Below are positions 34,240-42,413 of a stretch of DNA of 64,000 nt, piece by piece (position 1 is the first letter of the stretch; every line of letters begins with the position of its first letter). The notes below the pieces were generated by a model. It did no database searches, was not told the DNA's origin, and saw nothing but the letters and a program-made list of their open reading frames with translations. The position numbers and the translations under genes were made by a program. The DNA lies in contig NZ_BKZP01000006.1 in NCBI RefSeq assembly GCF_008974185.1, positions 1-64,000 of the forward strand, given 5' to 3'. The stretch comes from Weizmannia acidilactici (GTDB lineage: Bacteria > Bacillota > Bacilli > Bacillales > Bacillaceae_C).

Positions 34240-35088
34240 GTGGATTCATTATTGGATAGAATTCAGAAGGAGCTGCATCATTTGACCTGTGCCGAAAAGA
34301 AAGTCGGCGCTTATATTGTGCAACATCCGGAAATGGTTCCGAATATGACCACCAAAGATTTGTCGGAAAAAACCGGGGTAAGCGAGTCGACTGTTGTGAG
34401 ATTTTGCAAATCCATTGGTGTGGCAAGCTTTAAGGCGTTTAAACTGGAACTCGTGAAGAACTTAACGTTGTCGGAAATCAATATGACCGATTTTTCCATT
34501 TTACAGCAAAAAGATTCCCCGTATGATTTATTCCAGAAAGTTACTTACGGCAATAAAAAAGCCATTGAATCGTGCATTTCGACACTTGACAGGAGGGAGC
34601 TGGAAAAAGCCGCGGATGTAATGGAGAAGGCGGGAAAAGTGGTGTTTTGTGGCGTCGGTGGGTCCGTGACGGCCGCAGTGGATGCCCATTATAAATTTTC
34701 CAGGATGGGTTACCATACGATATTTTCACAAGATTTCCATTATTTGCTATCCATCATTCCATATTTAAATGAAAAGGATGTGCTTGTTGCGATCAGCATT
34801 TCCGGCAGAACAAAAGATGTGCTGGAATTGTCCGGTTTTGCAAAAAGGAAAGGGGCAAAAATCATTGCGATTACGAATATGGAAAAATCCCCCCTCTATA
34901 AAGAAGCCGATATTAAGCTGTGCACGCCGGTCGCTGAGCAGGATTTCCGGATTGGGACGACTTCTTCCAGAATGGCGCAGCTGAATATTATAGATGCCCT
35001 TTATTTAAGTGTTTTTCAGCGGAGGGGCGAAAAAATTCTGGAATACTATTATGAAGCGAGAAACGAATATATCAAACTGCGCAGGTGA
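34240..35088 (+). CDS. RpiR-family sugar-phosphate regulator
   Basis: 282 residues. The N-terminal RpiR helix-turn-helix has MTTKDLSEKTGVSESTVVRFCKSIGVASFKAFKLEL; the SIS domain (about 125-265) binds phosphosugars, with FCGVGGSVTAAVDAHYKFSRMG and VAISISGRTKDVLEL. GTG start, TGGAGG 7 bases before. It resembles MurR/YbbH-type regulators. No sugar gene is adjacent; alkaline phosphatase follows on the same strand after 117 bp with its own control region. Upstream (34155-34197) ACTGGGG and CCCCAGT form a hairpin that may be an operator. Confidence 0.87.
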   Translation: MDSLLDRIQKELHHLTCAEKKVGAYIVQHPEMVPNMTTKDLSEKTGVSESTVVRFCKSIGVASFKAFKLELVKNLTLSEINMTDFSILQQKDSPYDLFQKVTYGNKKAIESCISTLDRRELEKAADVMEKAGKVVFCGVGGSVTAAVDAHYKFSRMGYHTIFSQDFHYLLSIIPYLNEKDVLVAISISGRTKDVLELSGFAKRKGAKIIAITNMEKSPLYKEADIKLCTPVAEQDFRIGTTSSRMAQLNIIDALYLSVFQRRGEKILEYYYEARNEYIKLRR

Positions 35089-35121
35089 ACATTGCTTTGT
35101 AAACCTAATATTTATATTTCT

Positions 35122-35160
35122 TTTACAATTCCAACATACTTCCTTTAAACTCTTTTTTTA
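35122..35160 (+). promoter_or_regulatory. PhoP-box-like direct repeats upstream of alkaline phosphatase
   Basis: TTTACA (35122), AACATA (35133), TTTAAA (35144) and TTTTTA (35155) recur every 11 bp, that is TT-A-ACA-like hexamers separated by 5 bp. This is the form of Bacillus PhoP-binding sites, and it lies 46-84 bp before the start codon. Confidence 0.6.
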
Positions 35161-35205
35161 CAATCATTCGTGTAATGAGAAATCAAGGGAAGGGGAGGAA
35201 GCGAG

Positions 35206-36483
35206 TTGGAAAAGGGCAAAAGAAACGGTTTGGTGAAAGCGGCAATGGCATTGACGACTATTGCGGCATTGGGGGTGTCCGGCATCGCAAGTGCAAAATC
35301 TTATCAGCCTTCACAACACATGCACACCCCATCGCACGAAAAGGCGAAAAGCGTCATCCTGTTTGTCGGGGACGGCATGGGGGCCGTGCAGCGGGATGCC
35401 ATCCGGCTGGCAACGGTCGGCTTAAACGGGGACCTTGAAATGAATAAAATGCCGTATGCGGGGATTGTACATACAAGCTCAACGTCAACTGTGACCGATT
35501 CGGCAGCCGCCGCAACAGCCATGGCATCGGGTGTCAAAACGTATAACGGGGCCATCGGGATGGATGCCAATAAAGTAAGCAAAAAGACAGTTTTGGAAGA
35601 AGCGGAAGAAGCCGGCAAGTCAACCGGCCTTGTAACGACCAGCCAGATTACGGACGCAACGCCGGCAGCATTCGGCGCCCATGTTGCAAACCGCTCCGAG
35701 CAGAGCAAAATCGCGAAGCAGTATTTGGAAAACAGCAAGGTGGACGTCCTGCTTGGGGGCGGGGAAGATTACTGGTATCCTGCCGGCAATGCAGGCGCAT
35801 ACGAAGACCATCCGGCAAAAGATCCGTCAGAGGCAAGTAAGGGGACGGAAGGTAATCTAGTGGAGGAAGCAAAAAAACGCGGCTACCAATATGTAATGAA
35901 CGCTTCCGGGCTGCAAAAAGCAAACGGGAATAAGCTTTTGGGCCTGTTTGCCAATGAAGAAATGTTTGAGCAGCGCCCTGAAGGGGACGGCGACCAGTAT
36001 GACCCGGTTGTTTCGCTTCCAACGATGGTCGAAAAAGCGATCGGCACACTGTCGAAAAATAAAAAAGGTTTCTTTCTGATGGTGGAAGAAGAAGCGATCG
36101 ATGAAATGGCCCATGAAAACAACGCAACCCAGCTGATCAAAGCGGGGCAGCAATTGGATAACGCGGTAGATGTGGCAAAAGATTACGCGAAAAAACACCC
36201 TGACACTTTAGTGCTTGTGCTGGCCGACCATGATTGCGGCGGGATGGCGATTGAGGGCGTAGATAACAGCGATGAATCCGGTGACGGCATTTCAAAAGAA
36301 GATGGCCCGTTCCAGGTAGCCGGTTCCGACCAGCAATTTATGGTGGACTGGACAACATCCGGCCATACGGCAGCCGACATTCCTTTGACGGCTATGGGCC
36401 GCGGGGCTTCCTTGTTTGAAGGGACCTATGAGAATACGTATATCCATGATGCTTTGTTAAAAGCAATGGGTTTGGGAAAATAA
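35206..36483 (+). CDS. Secreted alkaline phosphatase
   Basis: 425 residues, PhoA family, slightly shorter than B. subtilis PhoA/PhoB (about 460). A signal peptide (1-30) ends ASA. Metal and catalytic residues are seen in order: Asp in FVGDGMGAVQ, nucleophile Ser in TVTDSAAAATAMASG, Asp and His in EEEAIDEMAHENN, Asp-His in LADHDCGGM, and His in TSGHTAADIPL. It releases phosphate from organic esters outside the cell. TTG start with GGGGAGG upstream; the PhoP-like repeats ahead imply induction by phosphate starvation. Confidence 0.93.
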   Translation: MEKGKRNGLVKAAMALTTIAALGVSGIASAKSYQPSQHMHTPSHEKAKSVILFVGDGMGAVQRDAIRLATVGLNGDLEMNKMPYAGIVHTSSTSTVTDSAAAATAMASGVKTYNGAIGMDANKVSKKTVLEEAEEAGKSTGLVTTSQITDATPAAFGAHVANRSEQSKIAKQYLENSKVDVLLGGGEDYWYPAGNAGAYEDHPAKDPSEASKGTEGNLVEEAKKRGYQYVMNASGLQKANGNKLLGLFANEEMFEQRPEGDGDQYDPVVSLPTMVEKAIGTLSKNKKGFFLMVEEEAIDEMAHENNATQLIKAGQQLDNAVDVAKDYAKKHPDTLVLVLADHDCGGMAIEGVDNSDESGDGISKEDGPFQVAGSDQQFMVDWTTSGHTAADIPLTAMGRGASLFEGTYENTYIHDALLKAMGLGK

Positions 36484-36498
36484 ATTCTAAAAAAATGT

Positions 36499-36530
36499 GC
36501 CGGGCCGTGCAAGTTTTGAAGGCCCGGTTT
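36499..36530 (+). terminator. Terminator of the alkaline phosphatase gene
   Basis: GCCGGGCC (36499-36506) with GGCCCGGT (36521-36528), then TT. Confidence 0.75.
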
Positions 36531-36629
36531 CCGTTTTCGGACATGCCCGCCGTTACTGCGCCCAAAAAATCTGATATAATAAAGGCAAGTTTTGCTTGAG
36601 GACTGGTGCTATTGGAGGGGGAAGGCAGC

Positions 36630-37496
36630 ATGATCGAATGCATCGCATCCGATATGGATGGAACGTTGTTAAATTCTAAACAGGAAGTCAGCCCGGCAAA
36701 TGCCGAAGCGATCAAACTGGCGCAAAAAAAGGGCATCCATTTTGTCGTTACGACCGGGCGTTCTTATGAAGAAGCAAGGCTGGTGCTGGATCCGGCCGGC
36801 ATTGATTGTACAGTGATCGGATTAAACGGGGCGGAAGTAAGGGATGAGGAAGGAAGACTGCTCAAAACAAGTGTCCTCAATCCAAAAACGGCTGCCCGGA
36901 TTGCAACCGTATTCGACAATCTCGGCATTTATTATGAATTTTTTACAAATGAAGGCACTTTTACCGAAGATTACGAGGAAAACATGGATATGCTTGTCGA
37001 TCTGTTCCATTCCGCCAATCCGGAAGTGCCGGTCGAAGAAGTGCGCGCCCATATCCAACAGCGCGGCATTCGGCGCTACATCCATAATAAGGGCGAAACA
37101 AGGGATATTTTCCACAACCCGTCCATTCTCTTTTATAAAATCTTGGCGTTTAATGAAGACGAACACCGGCTGCGGAAAATCGGAAAAAGCCTGGAAAAGG
37201 ACTTCCCGGATATTAAAGTCACTTCGTCGGGTTTCCGGAATATAGAAGTGAACCATGTTTCAGCCCAAAAAGGAATTGCGTTGGAGGAGTATGTGAAAAA
37301 ACACGGGCTGTCCATGAAAAAAACAATGGCGATCGGCGATAATTTAAATGATATCTCGATGCTAGAACGGGTCGGATATCCTTTTGCAATGGGAAATGCC
37401 GAAAAAGAAGTGCTGGAACTTTGCCGCTACCGGACGGAAAGGAATGATGACGACGGCGTGGCAAAGGCCATATACAGGGTGCTCGAGATGCCGTGA
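36630..37496 (+). CDS. Cof-type HAD-IIB sugar/nucleotide phosphatase
   Basis: 288 residues. HAD motif I is ASDMDGTLLNS at the N-terminus (nucleophile DxD), motif II TTGRSYEEA, motif III Lys near VNHVSAQKG, and motif IV IGDNLNDISML. A C2B cap lies in the middle. B. subtilis YxeH/YwpJ/YkrA-type enzymes hydrolyse sugar phosphates or flavin and PLP phosphates; substrate here unknown. The ATG at 36630 follows GGAGGGGGAAGGCAGC; the GTG at 36606 lies before that site. Confidence 0.88.
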   Translation: MIECIASDMDGTLLNSKQEVSPANAEAIKLAQKKGIHFVVTTGRSYEEARLVLDPAGIDCTVIGLNGAEVRDEEGRLLKTSVLNPKTAARIATVFDNLGIYYEFFTNEGTFTEDYEENMDMLVDLFHSANPEVPVEEVRAHIQQRGIRRYIHNKGETRDIFHNPSILFYKILAFNEDEHRLRKIGKSLEKDFPDIKVTSSGFRNIEVNHVSAQKGIALEEYVKKHGLSMKKTMAIGDNLNDISMLERVGYPFAMGNAEKEVLELCRYRTERNDDDGVAKAIYRVLEMP

Positions 37497-37518
37497 ATTT
37501 CGCGACCATCAGAGCAAC

Positions 37519-37561
37519 AAAAACCCCGCCGGGAAAAATGAATTTCTCAACGGGGTTTTTT
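37519..37561 (+). terminator. Terminator after the HAD phosphatase
   Basis: AAAAACCCCG (37519-37528) and CGGGGTTTTTT (37551-37561) pair around a 22-base loop. It also faces the convergent bshB2 end. Confidence 0.8.
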
Positions 37562-37569
37562 ATTGACCT

Positions 37570-38274
37570 TTATTCGACCCGGTCATTGTCCCAGTCATAC
37601 GTCCAAAAGTGTTCGTAATGGAGCCAGCGGAGCGTTTCCGGGTCTTTTCGTTTCAGTTTTTCTTCCCGTTCCCTCATCATCCAGCCGGTTTGGGAGAGGT
37701 GGGCTTTCATGGCTCCAAGTTTTTGCTCGGATGCACCGCTTACATCATTGACGATATCCGGTTTTCCGATTTCTGCCTCATGGTTTTTCGAAAATGCGAC
37801 GCAGTGGAGTTTCGGGCGTTTTTCGTCCGGGATCTGCCTGAGTGCGCGGACAACGGCCCTTCCTGTTGCTTCATGGTCGGGATGGACGGAGTAGCCGGGA
37901 TAGAATGTAATCACAAGTGATGGATTCAATTCATTGACGAGGTTCAGCACCATTTTTACCATTTTCTCATCATCTTCAAATTCCACCGTTTTATCGCGCA
38001 GCCCCATCATGCGTAAGTCCTTGATCCCCATGATTTCCGCCGCTTTTTGCAATTCTTTTTTGCGGATATGCGGGAGCGATTCTCTTGTGGCAAAAGGGGG
38101 GTACCCAAGGTTTCTCGCCATTTCCCCGAGCGTCAGGCAGGCATACGTGACCGGCGTGCCGTTTTTGACATGGGTTGCAATCGTTCCAGAAACGCCGAAT
38201 GCCTCGTCATCCGGGTGTGGGAAAATCACCAGAACATGGCGCTCTTTTTCCATTTCTTTCATCTCCTTATTCAA
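37570..38274 (-). CDS. bshB2: Bacillithiol N-acetylglucosaminyl malate deacetylase
   Basis: 234 residues of the PIG-L/LmbE zinc deacetylase family. Zinc ligands are in IFPHPDDEAFGVSGT and HPDHEATGRAV. It removes the acetyl group from GlcNAc-malate, the second step of bacillithiol synthesis. Its pairing with a YojF (DUF1806) gene identifies it as BshB2 (YojG) rather than BshB1. The genes overlap by 8 bp. Confidence 0.9.
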   Translation of the reverse strand: MNKEMKEMEKERHVLVIFPHPDDEAFGVSGTIATHVKNGTPVTYACLTLGEMARNLGYPPFATRESLPHIRKKELQKAAEIMGIKDLRMMGLRDKTVEFEDDEKMVKMVLNLVNELNPSLVITFYPGYSVHPDHEATGRAVVRALRQIPDEKRPKLHCVAFSKNHEAEIGKPDIVNDVSGASEQKLGAMKAHLSQTGWMMREREEKLKRKDPETLRWLHYEHFWTYDWDNDRVE

Positions 38275-38614
38275 AAGGTGTTTTGCTCAATTCAAGTGCA
38301 ACCGCAAGTTTTCCGTCATAACCATGGCCGGCAAACAGCAGGCGGCCGAACTCGTCTTTTTCAAAATGCGTCAAGCCTTCAGCGTAGACCCAGCCGATTT
38401 TCATTTTCAATCCGATCCGGTAAGGGCCATCTCCGGCAATTTTTCCGTGTTCGTATGAAATTTGCGCATTGCGGATGTAGGCGCCGGCGGAAAAAAAAGA
38501 CTCATTGACATGGGAGGCATAGGCGCCGTTTGTCGTTTCCAAATGGATATACAGCGGCTGATTGGCAAATTCATTGAGCCATTTTTGTGCTTCATGCGTA
38601 CGTATCGGTTCCAT
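38267..38614 (-). CDS. yojF: DUF1806 protein YojF
   Basis: 115 residues, a beta-rich small soluble protein (HLETTNGAYASHVNESFFSAGAYIRNA, then GPYRIGLKMKIGWVYAEGLTHFE). It is the usual partner of bshB2. The ATG at 38614 follows AAGGAGGAAGACG. Role in bacillithiol metabolism is inferred from its constant neighbour. Confidence 0.88.
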   Translation of the reverse strand: MEPIRTHEAQKWLNEFANQPLYIHLETTNGAYASHVNESFFSAGAYIRNAQISYEHGKIAGDGPYRIGLKMKIGWVYAEGLTHFEKDEFGRLLFAGHGYDGKLAVALELSKTPFE

Positions 38615-38685
38615 CGTCTTCCTCCTTTTTTCTGTCCGCCAATCGTTTCTTTTCAATTATAGCAAATCGGCGGGACGTCCGGTCA

Positions 38686-38733
38686 AAATAAAAACCGGCT
38701 CCTCCGTGAAGATTTTTGCCGGAGGGGCCGGTT
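38686..38733 (-). terminator. Terminator of pdxK
   Basis: On the minus strand AACCGGCCCCTCCG pairs with CGGAGGAGCCGGTT (38720-38733 with 38693-38706), followed by TTTATTTT. Confidence 0.88.
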
Positions 38734-38742
38734 ATTAGAGGT

Positions 38743-39561
38743 TTATGCATTGGAATGCGAAAAACGGGTGTACGCGCCGTGCATGACAGGGCCGACATAT
38801 TCGTTCAGCTTAAAGCCGTGCTCGATTGCCATGTGGACGAATTCTTTCGCCACTTTTACAGCACCCGGAACAGTATTGCCTTTTGCCAATTCAGCCGTAA
38901 TGGCCGCGGCAAACGTGCAGCCTGCGCCATGGTTGTAAGTCGTGTCCACTTTCGGCGATTCAAGGATTTCGAAATCTTTTCCGTCATAGAACAAATCGAC
39001 GGCATTTTCCGTATCAAGCCCTTTTCCGCCTTTAATGACAACATTTTTTGCGCCCAGTTCATGGATTTTTACCGCTGCTTCTTTCATATCGTCAACGGTT
39101 TTAATCGGGCCCGTTTTTGCCAACTGCCAGGCCTCGAACAAGTTCGGGGTTGTGATCGTTGCACGTGGCAAAAGCAATTCGCGTATCGCTTCCGTATTTT
39201 CCGGCTGCAGAACCTCGTCTTCGCCTTTACAAACCATGACAGGGTCAATGACCACTTTTTCCAAATGGTATTCATCTATTTTACGGGCTGCCAGTTCAAT
39301 AATGTCTACAGAACCGAGCATGCCGGTTTTCATTGCGTCAATTCCGACAGAAAGGATCGTTTCGAGCTGCGGTTCGACAATTTTCACATCGATTGGGAAC
39401 ACATTATGGTGCCATCCGTTTTTCGGATCCATCGTGACGATGGAAGTAATGGCGGACATGCCGTAAACGCCCAGTTCCTGGAATGTTTTTAAATCCGCCT
39501 GAAGCCCGGCACCACCGCTGGAATCAGAACCGGCGAGCGTAAAAGTTTTCTTTAAACCCAT
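38743..39561 (-). CDS. pdxK: Pyridoxal/pyridoxine kinase (ThiD-like)
   Basis: 272 residues, ribokinase fold. TLAGSDSSGGAGLQADLKTF binds substrate; VIDPVMVCKGEDEVL and the anion hole/catalytic base in TTYNHGAGCTFAAAI (the usual GxGD is GAGC, as in B. subtilis PdxK) mark this subgroup. It phosphorylates pyridoxal, pyridoxine and pyridoxamine and is close to HMP kinase ThiD. In B. subtilis pdxK is also near ung. Start taken as the ATG at 39561, 11 bases after GGAG. Confidence 0.88.
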   Translation of the reverse strand: MGLKKTFTLAGSDSSGGAGLQADLKTFQELGVYGMSAITSIVTMDPKNGWHHNVFPIDVKIVEPQLETILSVGIDAMKTGMLGSVDIIELAARKIDEYHLEKVVIDPVMVCKGEDEVLQPENTEAIRELLLPRATITTPNLFEAWQLAKTGPIKTVDDMKEAAVKIHELGAKNVVIKGGKGLDTENAVDLFYDGKDFEILESPKVDTTYNHGAGCTFAAAITAELAKGNTVPGAVKVAKEFVHMAIEHGFKLNEYVGPVMHGAYTRFSHSNA

Positions 39562-39705
39562 CACGCACCCATCTCCTTTTTTCAATATAGCTTCACACTA
39601 TTTTAGGATATAATACTGCCCGGAAAAAAACAAATATGGGGGACGGGGGGATGAATAGGTAAAAAATGTGCCTGCTGCTAAACTTCAGCCGGCCTGCGCT
39701 GGTTA

Positions 39706-40046
39706 ACAGAAGGCGCCCGATATCTCCCGGGTCTTCGTTTTTGTCCGCAGCAATGACGGCAACGGGACCTGGCCCAATCCTTTTTCGTACTGTTCCATAT
39801 CCGTCAGCCCGGGCACCTGCATTTTCGATCTTAATTTATCGCCGCGCTGCGGAATACATTTCCGGCCATATCGATGACGCCTTGCTCCCCCATGCCGGCC
39901 GATCCGGTTTCTGTTACATCTGCCAAATCTTTCGACCCGTTTTGTCGTGCGCGAAAATATAAAGATGATCTTTCGAAAATCCTTCATTTTCAAACTTGGT
40001 CACAACATACTTCCAAGCCGTTATCAACCACTTCCACTTTATACAT
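39706..40046 (-). pseudogene. Frameshifted general stress protein (YflT/GSP17M type)
   Basis: After AAAAGGGGGCTGTTC the minus strand begins ATG TAT AAA and reads MYKVEVVDNGLE; a shift then gives YVVTKFENEGFSKDHLYIF, another gives SKDLADVTETGSAGMGEQG, another RGDKLRSKMQVPGLTDMEQY, and a last one PVAVIAADKNEDPGDI. The pieces in order make a single protein of about 115 residues with the layout of YflT/general stress protein 17M. At least four shifts in 340 bases rule out a working gene. The whole 39562-40189 gap holds only this remnant and its promoter. Confidence 0.72.
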
Positions 40047-40091
40047 GAACAGCCCCCTTTTATCAGGCTGTTGCAAGACTTTGTGTACTAT

Positions 40092-40117
40092 ATATCCGCT
40101 TCCGGGTGTCCCTAAAC
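40092..40117 (-). promoter_or_regulatory. Possible sigma-B promoter of the stress-protein pseudogene
   Basis: On the minus strand GTTTAG (40117-40112) and GGATAT (40097-40092) are 14 bp apart, close to the sigma-B pattern GTTTAA / GGGTAT. It lies 46 bp before the pseudogene start, as expected for a general stress gene. Confidence 0.35.
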
Positions 40118-40189
40118 AAAAAAGTTTTTCGTCCGCCCACGGGGGAAACTGGTAGAATAATAGTATGGAAAGAAAGGGGCTGTTAACGA

Positions 40190-40876
40190 GTGAAAGCTAT
40201 TTTGAAAAATGACTGGGGCCCGCTTTTAAACGAAGAGTTCCAAAAACCGTATTATTTAAAATTGAGGGAATTCCTGAAAAAAGAATATGCGACAAAGCGG
40301 ATCCATCCGGATATGTATGATATTTACAACGCGTTCCATTATACGCCTTACCGCGATGTCAAAGTCGTACTGCTCGGGCAGGACCCGTATCACGGCCCGA
40401 ACCAGGCGCACGGGCTCAGTTTTTCCGTCAAGCCGGGCGTGGATATCCCGCCATCGCTCCAGAATATTTTTAAAGAACTGCATGATGATTTAGGGTGTCC
40501 GATCCCGAACCATGGCTGTCTTGTCAGCTGGGCGAAGCAGGGCGTCATGCTGCTAAACACAGTGCTGACAGTGCGGGAAGGGCAGGCCCACTCACATCAG
40601 GGAATGGGCTGGGAAATCTTTACGGATGAAGTTATTAAAAAAATCAATGCAAAGGAAAAACCGGTTATTTTTCTTTTATGGGGCAGGCCGGCACAAAGCA
40701 AAAAAGCTTTAATCGACACGAACAAACATTATGTTTTGACCGCTGCCCATCCGAGCCCATTGTCCGCAAACCGCGGTTTTTTCGGGAGCCGCCATTTTTC
40801 AAAAGTAAACCGGATTTTGCGGGATTTAGGGGAAAAAGAAATCCAATGGCAGCTGCCGGAACAGGAAAAGGCATAA
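40190..40876 (+). CDS. ung: Uracil-DNA glycosylase
   Basis: 228 residues, family 1 UDG. The water-activating loop [18 protein letters not shown] (catalytic Asp) and the DNA-intercalating [19 protein letters not shown] are both complete. It removes uracil from DNA in base excision repair. GTG start behind AAAGGGGC. Followed by a hairpin that contains a parS site. Confidence 0.97.
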   Translation: MKAILKNDWGPLLNEEFQKPYYLKLREFLKKEYATKRIHPDMYDIYNAFHYTPYRDVKVVLLGQDPYHGPNQAHGLSFSVKPGVDIPPSLQNIFKELHDDLGCPIPNHGCLVSWAKQGVMLLNTVLTVREGQAHSHQGMGWEIFTDEVIKKINAKEKPVIFLLWGRPAQSKKALIDTNKHYVLTAAHPSPLSANRGFFGSRHFSKVNRILRDLGEKEIQWQLPEQEKA

Positions 40877-40893
40877 AATACGCCGCTCCGATC

Positions 40894-40933
40894 AAAACCG
40901 ACAATGTTTCACGTGGAACATTGTCGGTTTTTT
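40894..40933 (+). terminator. Terminator of ung (contains parS)
   Basis: AAAACCGACAATGTT (40894-40908) and AACATTGTCGGTTTT (40917-40931) form a perfect 15-bp stem with a T run. The apex is the parS sequence. Confidence 0.92.
40905..40920. other. parS: parS site for the chromosomal partition protein ParB/Spo0J
   Basis: TGTTTCACGTGGAACA; its reverse complement TGTTCCACGTGAAACA matches the B. subtilis consensus TGTTNCACGTGAAACA at every position. ParB (Spo0J) loads here and recruits condensin in origin-proximal DNA. The position next to ung-ywdI, a region near the origin in B. subtilis, agrees with such a role. It is embedded in the ung terminator stem-loop. Confidence 0.88.
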
Positions 40934-41032
40934 GAAATGTTTGTACGTACGGATATATCAGATCATCAACATTGTTCGATATTATTGCCTTTGCTACAAT
41001 AATCCTAAAGAAAATGCGATTGAGGTGCGGAA

Positions 41033-41281
41033 ATGGCTATCACAACGAAAACGCTTTTAGCAAAAATCGAGCAGGAACTGGCAAAGGCAAAACAGGGGGA
41101 GTCGACGAAGAAAATCAGGGAGCATGTCTATGCAATAAAAGCGTTGTGCGAAATTCTTCTGGAAAGCGGGGAGGAGGAAAAGGCCATTTCTTCTTCCGTA
41201 TCCATGCCTCAAACAGTGCTGAAGACGGAGCCGCTGAAAATGGAAGATGGTGCAAATGGCGACTCTATTTTTGATTTTTAG
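41033..41281 (+). CDS. ywdI: YwdI family protein (DUF5327)
   Basis: 82 residues, mostly helical, small and soluble: TKTLLAKIEQELAKAKQG, then REHVYAIKALCEILLES and an acidic C-terminus. Position between ung and ywdK identifies it as YwdI. No known function. Confidence 0.82.
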   Translation: MAITTKTLLAKIEQELAKAKQGESTKKIREHVYAIKALCEILLESGEEEKAISSSVSMPQTVLKTEPLKMEDGANGDSIFDF

Positions 41282-41338
41282 CAGGCCGTTCCGATAGAAT
41301 AAGAATAAAAGATTATATATGAGCGGGAGTGCGTGAAG

Positions 41339-41710
41339 ATGAAAATATTTGTTTTGCTCGGCGCCATCAATGCGTTTTTGTCCGTAGCATTAGGGGCATT
41401 CGGCGCCCACGGGCTTCAGGGCAGAATGGAGCAGAAATATTTGGACATTTGGGAAACCGGCGTGCGCTATGAGATGTACCATGCGCTAGGTTTAATGGCA
41501 ATCGGTATTTTGTCGGGTATGATCAAATCATCGGCATTGCTGAACTGGTCCGGATGGCTGATGTTTATCGGTATTGTCCTTTTCTCCGGCAGCCTGTATG
41601 TTTTATGTTTAACGAAAATCAATGTACTCGGTGCAATTACACCGATCGGGGGCATCGCGTTCCTCGCCGCTTGGGTACTGCTCGGGACGGCAGCGGTGAA
41701 ATGGATGTAA
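41339..41710 (+). CDS. ywdK: DUF423 membrane protein YwdK
   Basis: 123 residues, four membrane helices. LGAFGAHGLQ near residue 20 and the repeated hydrophobic blocks are diagnostic of DUF423. The ATG at 41339 is 10 bases after GGGAG; a GTG at 41333 is the other option. Same order as in B. subtilis. Function unknown. Confidence 0.87.
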   Translation: MKIFVLLGAINAFLSVALGAFGAHGLQGRMEQKYLDIWETGVRYEMYHALGLMAIGILSGMIKSSALLNWSGWLMFIGIVLFSGSLYVLCLTKINVLGAITPIGGIAFLAAWVLLGTAAVKWM

Positions 41711-41734
41711 AAGAAAGAGGCTGCCCGTAAACAA

Positions 41735-41775
41735 GAAAACCCGCCGGAATAACATCATTTTTCCGGCGGGTTTTC
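41735..41775. terminator. Bidirectional terminator between ywdK and gerQ
   Basis: GAAAACCCGCCGGAA (41735-41749) and TTCCGGCGGGTTTTC (41761-41775) form a 15-bp stem with T runs on both strands. Confidence 0.9.
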
Positions 41776-41798
41776 CGAGTTATGGAATTTTTGTAAAG

Positions 41799-42254
41799 TT
41801 ATCCCCGTGGCGGATAGGTGGCCAATTGCTGGCCTGCCTGCGGTGTCCCGAAAGGATATTCGTACTCGATTTCCTCAGAGAATGTAATGTAATCGACATA
41901 CACCATCGGAATTAAATAACGTTGTCCGGTTTGCGGATCGCTGAGGATGACATGGTCGCGCCCGGCCGCTTCGATAATCCCGTTGAATACTTTTGCGTTC
42001 CATTCGCGGTTGTTTTCAAAAGTGGCGTACAGCGTGATCATTTTTCCTTTATTCAGCCGCAAAATATTTTCAATATAAGACTGTTCGAGCGGCAGCTGTC
42101 CAGGCAAATTTTGCGTAGGCGAAATTTGGGTTTGCGGCCCCATCGGAACTTGGTACTGCGGAAAATAAGTCCCGTAGTAAGGCTGGGTGGACTGCCGGTA
42201 GTAATAGTAATAAGGATACCCGTAAACAGGCGGTGTGTAATTCCCGTTTTCCAA
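41799..42254 (-). CDS. gerQ: Spore coat protein GerQ
   Basis: 151 residues. A Tyr/Pro/Gln-rich N-terminus (VYGYPYYYYYRQSTQPYYG) precedes the conserved C-terminal GerQ domain, QSYIENILRLNKGKMITLYATF and GRDHVILSDPQTGQRYLIPMVYVDYI. In B. subtilis GerQ is cross-linked in the coat and places the lytic enzyme CwlJ for germination. The TTG at 42254 follows GGAGGGGGAAATCAA; longer frames lack a site. The protein is about 30 residues shorter than the B. subtilis one, mainly in the repeat-rich N-terminus. Expected to be a mother-cell gene. Confidence 0.92.
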   Translation of the reverse strand: MENGNYTPPVYGYPYYYYYRQSTQPYYGTYFPQYQVPMGPQTQISPTQNLPGQLPLEQSYIENILRLNKGKMITLYATFENNREWNAKVFNGIIEAAGRDHVILSDPQTGQRYLIPMVYVDYITFSEEIEYEYPFGTPQAGQQLATYPPRG

Positions 42255-42379
42255 TTGATTTCCCCCTCCATTTTTACATATCTGAAGCCTGAACGCGGCT
42301 CCTGCCGTGCTTTCGCGCGGCAGTATAAGTAGGGCCCTCACTACATTCATGTGTATGCCGCCGGAAAACGGGATATGCT

Positions 42380-42411
42380 AAAAAATCCTTCCAGCATTCT
42401 GGAAGGATTTT
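42380..42411 (-). terminator. Terminator of hemQ
   Basis: On the minus strand AAATCCTTCCAG pairs with CTGGAAGGATTTTTT around AATG, directly after the hemQ stop. Confidence 0.92.
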
Positions 42412-42413
42412 GG

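Noticed and set aside
39666-39962. Plus-strand ORF of 98 residues upstream of ung
   Set aside because: It is the shadow of the frameshifted minus-strand stress gene, whose fragments form a recognisable protein.
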